Positions 17,614-27,369 of a stretch of DNA of 64,000 nt are shown piece after piece. This DNA is from Altererythrobacter sp. H2 (GTDB lineage Bacteria > Pseudomonadota > Alphaproteobacteria > Sphingomonadales > Sphingomonadaceae), in the NCBI RefSeq assembly GCF_035319885.1, contig NZ_CP141285.1, positions 2,480,001 through 2,544,000 on the forward strand, written 5' to 3'. The notes below the pieces were generated by a model. That model saw only the letters and a program-made list of their open reading frames with translations. It had not been told where the DNA came from and made no database searches. Every line of letters begins with the position of its first letter. Positions within the stretch are counted from its first letter, which is position 1. The position numbers were made by a program, and so were the translations under genes.

Positions 17614-19002
17614 TCAGAACGAATATTTGGTCGACAGCTGGACCTTCTGCAGGTTGCCGGAGCGGCCATCCTCCAGTGTCCGTTCTGCGTACATGTACTC
17701 GATCCCGATATCGAACGGCTTGACCGGCGACCAGATCAGGTTCGCCAGCGCATTCCAGCTCTCGTCGGTCACCAGATTGCCGGTCAGCACCACCGGGTTG
17801 TCAGCCTTGAAATAGGATCCGGCCACGGTCGAGCGCAGGTTGCCGCTCCAGAAATGGCGATAGGCGGCAAACCCCGACCAGGTCGCAATCGGGTCGAGAT
17901 CGCCCGCCAGTTCGAGCGCTGCGTCGTTGACAATGTTGATCCCGATATAGCGTCCCAACCCTTTGCCTGCGGTTGCCATCAGGCGAAGATCGTCTTTCGG
18001 CCCGATGTTGATCTTGCCCGACAGACTCAGGCCATAGCCTAGCGCGCTCTGCTTGCCCGTGCCGAAATCGTCGTTGCTGATCCGCAGGTTGCGCAGGATG
18101 CCAGCTGCCGTGAAAGAGCCCCGCTTGCCCGCCAGGTTATAGCGCGCCACCACATCGGGTAGGGTGTCATCACCGGCCACGACCCGTCCGCCGGTACGCG
18201 AGGTCACGGTGGTTTCAGATTGCTCGACCGCCAACTGCAAACCACCCCTGGTGTACCGGATCATCGGCTGGCGCACGAACACCGTACCCGGCGTGGTACC
18301 GATAAAGTCGAGACTGTCAGGCAGTGCGCCAACGTCCTGGAAGGTCGACCAGGCCTGGCCGAACAGCCAGTTATCGTAGGTGATGAACGCCTGCCGCATA
18401 CGGGGGACGCAGCTGTTCGACACCCGCTCATCGCCACCATCGGTCACCATGAAGTCGAGTTCGATATGCGAATTGAGCGTGTGCTCGGCCCCGACGTCGG
18501 TTGCAGTCTTGAGGATGAAACGCGACTGGCGGGCACTGAAGTCCTGATCCCAGCCTGATGATGTCCCGCCGACCGGGATCGCGCCCGGAATCAGGAAATC
18601 GCGAGTGAAGGCACTGGTCGGCAATTGCCCGCCGCTGGTGCGCTGGGCGATGGCGTCCATCTTGACATAGCCGGCATAGGCCACGGTTGTATTGCCGACG
18701 CGGAACCCCTTGTCTTCCTGCTTTTTCGGCGCATCGATCTGAGCGGCCAGCTCCTGCTGACGCACCTGCATCGCACGGGTGTCCGCCAGCGCCTGCTGCG
18801 TCATGGCGATCGTTTCGGCTTGCTGGGCGTCGATGTTGCCTTGTTGTGCATCAAGCCGGGTGACCAGTCCTTCGACGAGGCGTTCGAGCCGGGCGAGCCG
18901 GTCCTCGATGCTGCTGTCCTGTGCGGCGGCGGGTGCTGCGGTCATGCAGGTGGCTGCCAGCAGGAATGCCCGCGCCAAGCTGCGCGAAACGCGAAGTGCC
19001 AT
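17614..19002 (-). CDS. DcaP-like trimeric outer-membrane porin
   Basis: A 462-residue outer-membrane protein. It has a signal peptide (cleavage after TAAPAAAQ), an N-terminal coiled-coil (IEDRLARLERLVEGLVTRLD through about residue 90) and then a beta-rich barrel beginning VAYAGYVKMDAIA, ending with a typical C-terminal phenylalanine (STKYSF). This arrangement matches DcaP-type porins, which take up dicarboxylates and related small anions and use the N-terminal coiled coil for trimer formation. It is divergent from acs, which together with the symporter cluster suggests organic-acid use. Substrate preference is inferred. Confidence 0.88.
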   Translation of the reverse strand: MALRVSRSLARAFLLAATCMTAAPAAAQDSSIEDRLARLERLVEGLVTRLDAQQGNIDAQQAETIAMTQQALADTRAMQVRQQELAAQIDAPKKQEDKGFRVGNTTVAYAGYVKMDAIAQRTSGGQLPTSAFTRDFLIPGAIPVGGTSSGWDQDFSARQSRFILKTATDVGAEHTLNSHIELDFMVTDGGDERVSNSCVPRMRQAFITYDNWLFGQAWSTFQDVGALPDSLDFIGTTPGTVFVRQPMIRYTRGGLQLAVEQSETTVTSRTGGRVVAGDDTLPDVVARYNLAGKRGSFTAAGILRNLRISNDDFGTGKQSALGYGLSLSGKINIGPKDDLRLMATAGKGLGRYIGINIVNDAALELAGDLDPIATWSGFAAYRHFWSGNLRSTVAGSYFKADNPVVLTGNLVTDESWNALANLIWSPVKPFDIGIEYMYAERTLEDGRSGNLQKVQLSTKYSF

Positions 19003-19147
19003 CCGATTTCTCCCCTCGTCCGTTATCGTGGGGAATGTGCCTGCAAGCGCGCCCTGCGCCCATCTAGCCGATGGTCTTACGACGTTTGTCTGAAGGCGTT
19101 ATGGTGGCAAAAGGCGCTATGACAGGCGCGAAAGGGAGACTTGCCAG

Positions 19148-21073
19148 ATGAGCGACTTTGTCCGCCGCCCCGCCACTGACCGCGCCACCGGCTGCACCGC
19201 CGCGCAGTACGATGCCCTCTATCAGCGCTCGATCGAGGATCCGGACGGTTTCTGGCTGGAACAGGCGCAGCGACTCGACTGGAGCAAGTCGCCTACCCAG
19301 GGTGGTAACTGGTCCTACGATCCGGTCGACATCCAGTGGTTTGCCGATGGCGAGCTCAACCTGTGCCACAACGCGGTCGACCGCCATCTCGCCAGCCGGG
19401 GCGAGACGACCGCCCTTATCTTCGAACCGGACGACCCGGCGTCGCCCGGTCGCAGCCTCACCTACCGCGAGCTCCACGGCGAAGTGGTGCGCATGGCCAA
19501 TGCCCTCAAGGCACTGGGCGTGCAGAAAGGCGACCGGGTCACGATCTACATGCCCATGATCGTCGAGGGGGTCCTGGCAATGCTCGCTTGCGCAAGGCTG
19601 GGCGCAATCCACTCGGTGGTGTTCGGCGGTTTCTCGCCCGAGGCACTGGCTGGGCGGATCATTGACTGCGGAAGCCGCTTTGTCGTCACTGCTGACACCG
19701 GCCTGCGCGGCGGCAAGACGGTGCCGCTCAAGGCCAACGTTGATGACGCGCTGGCCCATGACGGGATCGGGGTCGATGGTGTGCTGGTGGTGAGGCACAC
19801 CGGCGCCGATGTGCCGATGATCGAAGGGCGTGATCACTGGTTCCACGATCTTGCCAGCGATGCCCCCTGCCCGTGCGAGCCGATGAATGCGGAAGACCCA
19901 TTGTTCATCCTCTACACCTCCGGTTCGACCGGGAAGCCCAAGGGCGTGCTCCACACCACCGGCGGCTATGGCGTCTGGACCGCGACAACCTTTGCCTACA
20001 TCTTCGATTACCAGCCGGGCGAAGTGTTCTGGTGCACCGCCGATATCGGCTGGGTCACCGGGCACAGCTACATTGTCTACGGTCCGCTCATGAACGGGGC
20101 GACCGCAGTCGTGTTCGAAGGCGTGCCCAATTACCCGGACCATGGGCGGTTCTGGGACGTGGTCGACAAACACCAGGTCAACATCCTCTACACAGCGCCG
20201 ACTGCGATCCGCGCCCTGATGCGCGAAGGCGACCACTTCGTGCGCTCCCGCAGCCGCAAATCGATCCGGCTGCTCGGCACTGTCGGGGAGCCGATCAATC
20301 CGGAAGCCTGGCGCTGGTATTTCGATGTGGTGGGCGAAGGCCGCTGCCCGATCATCGACACCTGGTGGCAAACCGAAACCGGCGGCACCATGATCACCAC
20401 CCTGCCCGGCGCGCACGACATGAAGCCGGGCAGCGCCGGCCTTCCGTTCTTCGGCGTGCGCCCCCAGCTCGTCGACGGTGAAGGCGCAGTGCTGGACGGC
20501 GCGACCGACGGCAACTTGTGCATCACCCACAGCTGGCCGGGCCAGGCGCGAACCGTCTATGGCGATCACGAACGCTTCGCCCAGACCTACTTCAGCACGT
20601 ACCCGGGCAAGTATTTCACCGGTGACGGCTGCCGCCGCGATGCTGACGGTTACTACTGGATCACCGGCCGCGTTGACGACGTTATCAACGTCTCCGGTCA
20701 TCGCATGGGCACGGCCGAAGTCGAAAGCGCGCTGGTGCTGCACACGCTGGTGGCAGAGGCGGCGGTGGTCGGGTACCCGCACGACATCAAGGGGCAAGGC
20801 ATCTACTGTTACGTTACGCTCAACGCTGGCGAGGACGGTTCCGACGCCCTGCTGGCCGAGCTCAAGCAGCACGTGCGCAAGGAAATCGGCCCGATCGCCA
20901 CGCCCGACCATATCCAGTTCACCGACGGCCTGCCCAAGACCCGTTCCGGCAAGATCATGCGCCGGATCCTGCGCAAGATCGCTGAGAACGATTTCGGGTC
21001 ATTGGGAGACACCTCGACCCTGGCCGACCCTTCACTCGTGGAACGGCTGGTCGAAGGGCGGAAAGACGGCTGA
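19148..21073 (+). CDS. acs: acetyl-CoA synthetase
   Basis: A 641-residue acetate-CoA ligase of normal length. Adenylate-forming motifs are [16 protein letters not shown] (A3), the acetate-pocket region [28 protein letters not shown] and [18 protein letters not shown]. Near the end, [11 protein letters not shown] carries the lysine that is acetylated in other Acs proteins to switch the enzyme off. A GGGAG ribosome-binding site precedes the ATG. It turns acetate, CoA and ATP into acetyl-CoA. The LuxR-type regulator crbR starts 4 bases after its stop, and the CrbS-like sensor is convergent, matching the acetate switch known from Vibrio and Pseudomonas. Confidence 0.97.
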   Translation: MSDFVRRPATDRATGCTAAQYDALYQRSIEDPDGFWLEQAQRLDWSKSPTQGGNWSYDPVDIQWFADGELNLCHNAVDRHLASRGETTALIFEPDDPASPGRSLTYRELHGEVVRMANALKALGVQKGDRVTIYMPMIVEGVLAMLACARLGAIHSVVFGGFSPEALAGRIIDCGSRFVVTADTGLRGGKTVPLKANVDDALAHDGIGVDGVLVVRHTGADVPMIEGRDHWFHDLASDAPCPCEPMNAEDPLFILYTSGSTGKPKGVLHTTGGYGVWTATTFAYIFDYQPGEVFWCTADIGWVTGHSYIVYGPLMNGATAVVFEGVPNYPDHGRFWDVVDKHQVNILYTAPTAIRALMREGDHFVRSRSRKSIRLLGTVGEPINPEAWRWYFDVVGEGRCPIIDTWWQTETGGTMITTLPGAHDMKPGSAGLPFFGVRPQLVDGEGAVLDGATDGNLCITHSWPGQARTVYGDHERFAQTYFSTYPGKYFTGDGCRRDADGYYWITGRVDDVINVSGHRMGTAEVESALVLHTLVAEAAVVGYPHDIKGQGIYCYVTLNAGEDGSDALLAELKQHVRKEIGPIATPDHIQFTDGLPKTRSGKIMRRILRKIAENDFGSLGDTSTLADPSLVERLVEGRKDG

Positions 21074-21077
21074 ACCT

Positions 21078-21713
21078 ATGGCTGCCCGGATCATCATCGC
21101 TGACGACCACCCGCTGTTCCGCAGCGCCCTGGGGCATGCGGTCTGCAAGGTGTGGCCGGAAGCGGAGGTGGTGGAGGCCGGTTCGGCAGGCGCGGCGCGT
21201 GCCGCGCTGGCGGACGGTGCGGAAGCCCTGCTGCTTGACCTTCATATGGAGGATTCGCACGGCCTCACCGTGCTGATGGACCTGCGGCAGGACTATCCCG
21301 CCCTCCCCATCGTGATCGTCTCTGCCAGCGAGGAACCGCGGGTCTATGCCGCTGCCAGCCAGCTGGGCGCGGCGGCGTTCATCCCCAAGTCGGCGAGCCT
21401 CGACGACATGCGCGGCGCGCTCGCGGCCGTACGCGAAGGGGACAGCTGGTTTCCTGAAACCGATGTCGATGCGGACGATGATCTTGCCCGCATGGCCAGC
21501 CTCACCCCGGCCCAGCGCCGTATCCTTGGGCAGATGCGCGCAGGCCTGCTCAACAAGCAGATCGCCTGGGAACTCGAGATCAGCGAAGCGACGGTGAAGG
21601 CCCACATCACTGCCATTTTCCGCAAGCTGGGGGTGGTCAGCCGGACCCAGGCAGTGCTGCTGGCGACCAAGCTCGACGTCGATCAACCAGCGGCCGACGC
21701 CGCCGCATCCTGA
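21078..21713 (+). CDS. crbR: LuxR/NarL-type response regulator (CrbR-like)
   Basis: A 211-residue regulator. The receiver domain (about 3-120) has IIIADDHPLFRSAL, phospho-acceptor in ALLLDLHMEDSHGL, and the lysine in AFIPKSASL. The HTH (about 145-205) reads LTPAQRRILGQMRAGLLNKQ, then AWELEISEATVKAHITAIF and RKLGV. CrbR-type regulators activate acs in response to a CrbS kinase. Here it sits 4 bases behind acs, so it may be autoregulated through the acs promoter. The pairing with crbS on the facing strand supports the name, which is inferred from context and domain type. Confidence 0.85.
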   Translation: MAARIIIADDHPLFRSALGHAVCKVWPEAEVVEAGSAGAARAALADGAEALLLDLHMEDSHGLTVLMDLRQDYPALPIVIVSASEEPRVYAAASQLGAAAFIPKSASLDDMRGALAAVREGDSWFPETDVDADDDLARMASLTPAQRRILGQMRAGLLNKQIAWELEISEATVKAHITAIFRKLGVVSRTQAVLLATKLDVDQPAADAAAS

Positions 21714-21886
21714 GCACCGGAACGCCGGCCCCGCGCCACGGCATCCGAGATCAGCGCCCGCAGGGATGCCGGTGATGACGGCTTGAGCAGGCGGCGCGCA
21801 TCCATCCGGCGCGCGGCCTGCTCGGTTTCCTCGCTCGCCTCGGCCGTCAGCAGGATCGCCGGGGGGTACCGTCCCCCCCCTCGCAC
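21683..21886 (-). other. displaced C-terminal half of the crbS receiver domain
   Basis: In the frame next to that used by crbS, this stretch encodes YPPAILLTAEASEETEQAAR and then RRLLKPSSPASLRALI, which are the fourth beta strand, the switch threonine and the conserved lysine of a receiver domain. They are exactly what is missing from the crbS C-terminus. One extra G, or two fewer, in the G-run at 21873-21880 would join them. The stop at 21683 lies inside the end of crbR on the other strand, a 31-base convergent overlap. Confidence 0.8.
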
Positions 21887-24800
21887 AGTGCATGATAGAC
21901 AGCATCGCCCCGTGCATCGTCATCCAGCCTGAAATCCATGATCACGGCATCGGGGGCAGCTGGACAGGCCACGCGCGCGCCGGGAAGGCCGCTGGCCGCA
22001 ACAACCTCCAGCCCCCATCTGCCCAGCAGCGCGGTGGTCGCGCAAAGCGCAGCAGGATCGTTGTCCACCACCAGCACCCGGGCATGGCCGAGGGCTGACG
22101 TCGCCGCGACCCTTCTCGGCGCCTGTGGCCTGGCTCCCCAGCGCAAAACCGGCACCCCGACCGCAAACAGACTGCCGCGACCGATCCTTGAGCGGATCAA
22201 AACCGGCATTCCGAGCAGCCTCGCCGTACGTCGCACGATGGCAAGGCCAAGCCCGAGCCCCTCCCGGTCTCCGGCTGCGCGCTGGAACTCTTCGAAGATC
22301 CGCTCCTGGTCGGCCTCGGCAATGCCCGGACCGGTATCGTAGACGCACAGCAATATGTTCCCGCCTGACCGGCGCACCCCGATCAGCACCTTGCCAGACC
22401 GGGTATAACGCACTGCATTGCTGACGAGGTTGCGCAGCACACTGGCGAGCAACCCCCGGTCGCTTTCAATCCAGGCAGATGAGGCGACCCGGCGCAGTTC
22501 GATCCCGCGCGCGCTGGCCTGCACCGCAAAATCACGCACCAGATCGTCCAGCAGGTCGTTGACTGCCAGGGGCTCATGGCGCGGCTCGATCCCGCCCCCA
22601 TCCAGCTTCGAAATGTCGAGCAAGGTCCGGATCAACCGGTCGGCCGAAGCAATGGAACCGTCAAGATCGCGGACCAGCCGGGACAGCGGTTCGCTCGCTT
22701 GCACTTCCTCGCCCAGGGCCGACGCAAACAGCCGCGCGGCATTGAGCGGCTGGATCAGATCATGGCTGGCGGCGGCGAGAAAGCGGGTTTTGGACCGGGT
22801 CGCCTTCTCCAGCGCGGCATTGGCCTCGCTCAATTGTGCGGTCCGCTCCGCCACCTTGCTCTCGAGCGCCTGCTCGGCAAGGCGGTCGGCCGTGATGTCG
22901 GTGTAGGAGGTCACATACCCGCCGCCCGGGGCCGGATTGCCGACAATCCGCATGATCCGCCCGTCATGCTGCTCGCGCTCCATGCGGTGTTCGCGCCCGG
23001 CGCGCATATGGTCCAGTCGGCGCGCAACCTGGTCCTCGATCTCGGTGTCGTCGATCTTTCCCTTGCGCATATTGTAGCGGATCAGGTCGGCAATCGGGGT
23101 ACCGACATTGACCAGTTCGTCCGGCAGTTCAAACATCTGCTGGTAGCGCCGGTTCCACGCGACGAGGTTCATCTCGGCATCGACCAGTGCCACCCCCTGG
23201 TCGATGTTCTCGATCGCGATCTGCAGCAGGTCACCGCTGAAGGTCAGCCGCCGCCCCGTCTCGTCGAACATCGCCATGACTTCGGCCAGGGGCACCGGCT
23301 CGCCCTGTGCCCAGCTCGCCACCAGCATCCGGGCGGAGGAACTGCCGACAACTCCCGCAATCATCCGTTCCGCCATGCTGAGCAGCTCTGGATCGGCCTG
23401 ATCCGCATCGCGATAGGAACGCGGCATGGCGAGCAGCGCCGCAGCGGCCCGCCGCTTGCCCACGAACTGGGTCAGCAGCAGGCGGATGTCCGCCACCCGC
23501 TTGGCCGTGCCGTAGGCATGGGTTTCTCCCGGCAGGCTGGCACCGACAAAGCTGGCCGCCTGCACCGCATCGCACAAACGGGGCCGGAACATGGCCGAAC
23601 CGATCCAGTAGGCGGCAAGGTTCGCCCCCAGACTGATCAACACGCCCGACACGAGAGCGTCAGGATGGATCGACAGGACCGGCGGTTGCCCGGCTGCAGC
23701 AGGCATGATCAGCAGGCAGAGCCACGCGGCAAAACCGGTCAGCAGCCCGGCAATCATGCCTGCCCGATTTCCCGCGCGGCTCAACACGCCGAGGACCAGC
23801 CCCGGTGCAAACTGGGCAGCTGCGGCAAAGGCCAGCGTGCCCAGTCCGGCCAGATTGGTCGCCCCACCGAAGCCGCGGTAGAACAGGTATGCCAACAGCA
23901 TCAGCAGGCAGATGACCAACCTCCGGATCAGCAGCAGGCGGTGCGCGAGGCCGGCGCGGTCGGCCTCCCCTTGCAGCACTCTGCGGAAGGCCACCGGAGC
24001 AATCAGGTCATTGGTGATCATGGTCGACAGGGCCACGCTGGCGACCACAATCATGCCGGTGGCGGCAGAGAACCCGCCGATGAACACGAGCAAAGCGAGC
24101 GCCGAGTTACCGACATTGAGCGGCAGCGCCATGACGAGGGCATCGGCGTCGGTCCCCGCTGGCAGCACGGCCACACCTGCCAGCACGATCGGCACGATGA
24201 CCAGCGAAGTCAGCACCAGATAGGCGGGAAACACCCACTGCATGGCCGGGCTGGCCCGGTCGGTTGTTGCTTCGACAAAGGTCATGTGGAACTGGCGCGG
24301 CAGACACAGGATCGCACAGGCGGCAAGCAGGGTCAGCACCGCAAAGCGGGCGTCGATCTGGGTGGCTGCGAACAGGGGCTCCACCGGTTGAGCCGGGCCG
24401 TTCGCCAGCAAGGCAATAGCCAGCGCGGCGACAGCAAGCAGCGCGGCCAGCTTGACCACCGCCTCGACCGCGATGGTCAGAACCAGCCCGGCGTTGTCGC
24501 CCGCCCGGTCGGCGCGGCGTGACCCGAACAGGACCGCGAACAGCGCCATCAGTACCGCCACGGCAGCGACGATCTCGTCCCGCGCCAGCGCGCCAACCTC
24601 CGCCCCGCCGACCATGACCAGTGCAGTGCCGACCGATTGCAGCTGAAGGGCCATGTAGGGCAACGAACCGACCGTCGCGATCACTGTGACCAGCGCCGCC
24701 ACCCCTGCACTCTTGCCATATCGGGCCGACAGGAAGTCAGCGATCGAAGTCGAATGCTGTGCCCGCGACTGGGCAAGGATCCGTCGCACCAGTCCGAAGC

Positions 24801-25050
24801 CGAAGGTGAACACCAGGATCGGCCCGAGATAGATCGGCAGGAACTCAAGGCCCGCCGTGGCCGCAGTGCCGACCCCGCCGAAGAAGGTCCAGCTGGTGCA
24901 ATAGACCCCCAGCGACAGGCCATAGACCCAGCCCGACAGGCCCGGTCGGGCAAGCCATCCTGCATTGCGCACGCGGTCCCGCCAGGCCGCGAGCCAGAAC
25001 AGCCCGGCCAGATAGATCGCTGCCGCCGCGATGGCCGCTCCGAACAGCAT
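21847..25050 (-). CDS. crbS: CrbS-like hybrid sensor kinase with SSS transporter domain, receiver frameshifted
   Basis: The open frame encodes 1067 residues. Residues 1 to about 490 are a sodium:solute symporter-like membrane domain (about 13 helices); a PAS region follows (ENIDQGVALVDAEMNLVAWN), then HisKA with FLAAASHDLIQPLNAARLF (phospho-histidine) and HATPase_c with VYDTGPGIAEADQERIFEEF. A receiver starts at ARVLVVDNDPAALC and has the acceptor region AVIMDFRLDDDARGD, but the frame then ends after 12 aberrant residues at a G8 run. The rest of the receiver is in the next frame. CrbS kinases link acetate-type signals or transport to acs control through CrbR. The kinase core is intact, so phosphotransfer to CrbR could persist. 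Confidence 0.9.
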   Translation of the reverse strand: MLFGAAIAAAAIYLAGLFWLAAWRDRVRNAGWLARPGLSGWVYGLSLGVYCTSWTFFGGVGTAATAGLEFLPIYLGPILVFTFGFGLVRRILAQSRAQHSTSIADFLSARYGKSAGVAALVTVIATVGSLPYMALQLQSVGTALVMVGGAEVGALARDEIVAAVAVLMALFAVLFGSRRADRAGDNAGLVLTIAVEAVVKLAALLAVAALAIALLANGPAQPVEPLFAATQIDARFAVLTLLAACAILCLPRQFHMTFVEATTDRASPAMQWVFPAYLVLTSLVIVPIVLAGVAVLPAGTDADALVMALPLNVGNSALALLVFIGGFSAATGMIVVASVALSTMITNDLIAPVAFRRVLQGEADRAGLAHRLLLIRRLVICLLMLLAYLFYRGFGGATNLAGLGTLAFAAAAQFAPGLVLGVLSRAGNRAGMIAGLLTGFAAWLCLLIMPAAAGQPPVLSIHPDALVSGVLISLGANLAAYWIGSAMFRPRLCDAVQAASFVGASLPGETHAYGTAKRVADIRLLLTQFVGKRRAAAALLAMPRSYRDADQADPELLSMAERMIAGVVGSSSARMLVASWAQGEPVPLAEVMAMFDETGRRLTFSGDLLQIAIENIDQGVALVDAEMNLVAWNRRYQQMFELPDELVNVGTPIADLIRYNMRKGKIDDTEIEDQVARRLDHMRAGREHRMEREQHDGRIMRIVGNPAPGGGYVTSYTDITADRLAEQALESKVAERTAQLSEANAALEKATRSKTRFLAAASHDLIQPLNAARLFASALGEEVQASEPLSRLVRDLDGSIASADRLIRTLLDISKLDGGGIEPRHEPLAVNDLLDDLVRDFAVQASARGIELRRVASSAWIESDRGLLASVLRNLVSNAVRYTRSGKVLIGVRRSGGNILLCVYDTGPGIAEADQERIFEEFQRAAGDREGLGLGLAIVRRTARLLGMPVLIRSRIGRGSLFAVGVPVLRWGARPQAPRRVAATSALGHARVLVVDNDPAALCATTALLGRWGLEVVAASGLPGARVACPAAPDAVIMDFRLDDDARGDAVYHALCEGGDGTPRRSC
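21873..21880 (-). repeat. G8 homopolymer in crbS
   Basis: Eight Cs on the plus strand (eight Gs on the coding strand) lie exactly at the point where the receiver domain changes frame. A six-base G/C run lies 7 bases further on. Such runs slip easily in replication and are also error-prone in some sequencing chemistries. Confidence 0.95.
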
Positions 25051-25135
25051 CGGATGCGCTCCTCCTCTCCCTTGTCAAAGGCTAGCCGAACCGCGCTGAC
25101 TTTCAAAGGTAAAGGGAGCAAGAGTGATGGGGCAA

Positions 25136-25169
25136 GAAAAAGAGGGCGGCACCCTGCGGCACCGCCCTC
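25136..25169 (-). terminator. Rho-independent terminator of the symporter operon
   Basis: On the minus strand GAGGGCGG and CCGCCCTC form an 8-bp stem with a further paired inner part, followed by a run of four to five Ts. It lies 27 bases beyond the symporter stop and before crbS, so the symporter genes and crbS are probably separate transcripts. Confidence 0.8.
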
Positions 25170-25195
25170 CCTTCTTGCGACCCGGTTGACCGGTA

Positions 25196-26974
25196 TCAGT
25201 GGACGTGGGCTTCCCCTGCTCCGCGCGGCACGCGGATCGAGTCGACAAGCTTGCGGATTTCCACCGGCGGGCTCTTGGTCACCTTGGACACCGCGATGGC
25301 GATGACAAAGTTGATCACCATGCCGACCACCCCGATCCCTTCGGGCGAGATGCCCAGGAACCAGTTGTCCGCCACATTCATCGCCGGATCCACCACCAGC
25401 TTGAAGTAGAAGATGTAGCCAAAGGTGAACACCAGCCCCGAGATCATCCCGGCAATCGCGCCTTCCTTGTTCATCGACTTGGAGAAAATCCCCATGAAGA
25501 TGGCCGGGAAGAGCGAGGCTGCGGCCAGACCGAAGGCGAAGGCGACCACCTGCGCCACCCATCCTGGCGGATAGATGCCGAGATAGCCTGCCACCACGAT
25601 CGCCGCCGTTGCGGCGAGACGTGCCGCCATCAGTTCGCCCTTCTCCGAGATGTTCGGGCGGAAGGTGCTCTTCAGCAGATCGTGGCTGATCGAGCTGGAA
25701 ATCACCAGCAGCAGACCAGCCGCAGTCGACAACGCTGCCGCGAGACCGCCTGCCGCCACCAGAGCAATCACCCAGCCCGGAAGATTGGCGATCTCCGGGT
25801 TGGCCAGAACCATGATGTCGTTGTCGACATAGAGCTCGTTGGCGTTGTCGGCCACGCTCTCGTTCCTGACCTGGCGCTCACCCGAGGGGCCGGCCCCTTC
25901 GGTGAACTCCGGCTTGCCCTTGAACACGTCGCCCTTGGCGATCTGCACCTTGCCGTCGGCATTCTTGTCCTGCCACACGATCAGGTCGTTCGCTTCCCAC
26001 TTCTTGAACCAGCCCGGCGCTTGCGCGTAGCTCGTCTCGTTCATCGTATCGATGAGGTTGATGCGCGAGAACGCCGCCACAGCCGGGGCCGTGGTGTAGA
26101 GCAGGGCGATGAAGATCAGCGCCCAGCCAGCCGACTTGCGGGCGTCGGACGCCTTGGGCACGGTGAAGAAGCGGACGATCACGTGCGGAAGCCCCGCCGT
26201 GCCGACCATCAGCGCCATGGTGATGCAGAACACGTCGATCATCGACTTGCTGCCGCTGGTGTAGGCGGTGAAGCCCAGGTCGGTCAGCACCAGATCGAGT
26301 TTCTGCAAGACGTAGAGGCCCGATCCATCATTCACGGTGGAGCCCAGCCCGAGTTGCGGAATCGGGTTGCCCGTCACCATGAAACTGATGAAGAAAGCCG
26401 GCACCATATAGGCGAAGATCAGCACGCAGTATTGCGCCACCTGGGTGTAGGTGATCCCCTTCATCCCGCCGAGCACGGCATAGACGAACACGATCCCCAT
26501 GCCGATCACCACGCCGAGGTCGATCGGCACGTCGAGGAAGCGCGAAAACACGATGCCCACGCCCCGCATCTGCCCGGCGATATAGGTGAAGCTGATGAAG
26601 ATCAGGCACACCACCGCCACCACCCGGGCTGCGTTGGAGTAGTACCGGGTGCCGATGAAGTCCGGCACGGTGAACTGGCCGAACTTGCGCAGGTATGGTG
26701 CCAGCAGCAGCGCCAGCATCACGTATCCGCCCGTCCAGCCCATCAGGTAGACCGAGCCGTCATAGCCCATGAAGGCGATCAGGCCGGCCATTGACAGGAA
26801 GCTGGCCGCGCTCATCCAGTCGGCTGCGGTAGCCATGCCGTTGACGATGGGGCTGACCCCGCCGCCGGCGACGTAGAACTCTTTCGTCGAACCGGCCCGC
26901 GCCCACAGCGCAATGCCGATATAAAGCGCGAAGCTCGCGCCGACGAAGAGATAGATCAGGGTCTGTGTGTCCAT
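25196..26974 (-). CDS. sodium:solute symporter, large subunit (VC_2705 type)
   Basis: A 592-residue membrane protein of the SSS family with about 13 helices (from YLFVGASFALYIGIALWARA to GMVINFVIAIAVSKV). Landmarks are FYVAGGGVSPIVNGMATAADW, QMRGVGIVFSRFL and LAAALSTAAGLLLVISSSIS. A long hydrophilic insert at about residues 315-395 (rich in Asp, Asn and Lys) marks the VC_2705 subfamily, which goes with a small DUF4212 partner, found 13 bases upstream here. Acetate or another short carboxylate is the probable substrate given acs, crbR and crbS alongside, but this is inferred. Confidence 0.92.
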   Translation of the reverse strand: MDTQTLIYLFVGASFALYIGIALWARAGSTKEFYVAGGGVSPIVNGMATAADWMSAASFLSMAGLIAFMGYDGSVYLMGWTGGYVMLALLLAPYLRKFGQFTVPDFIGTRYYSNAARVVAVVCLIFISFTYIAGQMRGVGIVFSRFLDVPIDLGVVIGMGIVFVYAVLGGMKGITYTQVAQYCVLIFAYMVPAFFISFMVTGNPIPQLGLGSTVNDGSGLYVLQKLDLVLTDLGFTAYTSGSKSMIDVFCITMALMVGTAGLPHVIVRFFTVPKASDARKSAGWALIFIALLYTTAPAVAAFSRINLIDTMNETSYAQAPGWFKKWEANDLIVWQDKNADGKVQIAKGDVFKGKPEFTEGAGPSGERQVRNESVADNANELYVDNDIMVLANPEIANLPGWVIALVAAGGLAAALSTAAGLLLVISSSISHDLLKSTFRPNISEKGELMAARLAATAAIVVAGYLGIYPPGWVAQVVAFAFGLAAASLFPAIFMGIFSKSMNKEGAIAGMISGLVFTFGYIFYFKLVVDPAMNVADNWFLGISPEGIGVVGMVINFVIAIAVSKVTKSPPVEIRKLVDSIRVPRGAGEAHVH

Positions 26975-26987
26975 GGTCCCGCCCCCC

Positions 26988-27266
26988 TCAATCGTCGAGA
27001 TCGTACTTGCGCTCGATCTTCCGCATCTTGACGACGTAGTAGAAGATCAGCGCAATGAAGATGTAGATCGAGCCCTGCTGCGCGAACCAGAAACCGAGCG
27101 GGTATCCGCCGATCATGAACTGGTCGAGAAAGCCGCGAAACAGGATGCCCGCGCCGAAGGAACAGGCGAACCAGATCGCCATCAGGGTGACCAGCAGGCG
27201 GATGTTCTCGCGCCAGTAGGCACCCTCCGCCGCATTGGTCTCGTTGTCAGGTGAATTGTCGGCCAT
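26988..27266 (-). CDS. symporter small subunit (DUF4212)
   Basis: A 92-residue protein with two membrane helices (LLVTLMAIWFACSFGAGILF and IYIFIALIFYYVVKM) separated by FMIGGYPLGFWFAQQGS, the signature region of DUF4212. This family is almost always encoded just before the large SSS symporter subunit, as here. The start at 27266 gives a short polar leader; the longer open frame is not supported. It resembles the YhjB small partner of ActP-like permeases in size and order and probably stabilises or tunes the transporter. Confidence 0.9.
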   Translation of the reverse strand: MADNSPDNETNAAEGAYWRENIRLLVTLMAIWFACSFGAGILFRGFLDQFMIGGYPLGFWFAQQGSIYIFIALIFYYVVKMRKIERKYDLDD

Positions 27267-27369
27267 GGCCTCCCCTCCTTTTTCCCCGCACCCATTGCGG
27301 GAGCGTGGCCGAAGGCTAGGGAACCGGGCGCACGACGGGGAGCGCGACATTGGTCTAATGCGGCCAGAG

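Noticed and set aside
22576-24522. 648-codon open frame antisense to crbS
   Set aside because: The opposite strand encodes a clear SSS-kinase protein; this frame is low-complexity and lacks any motif.
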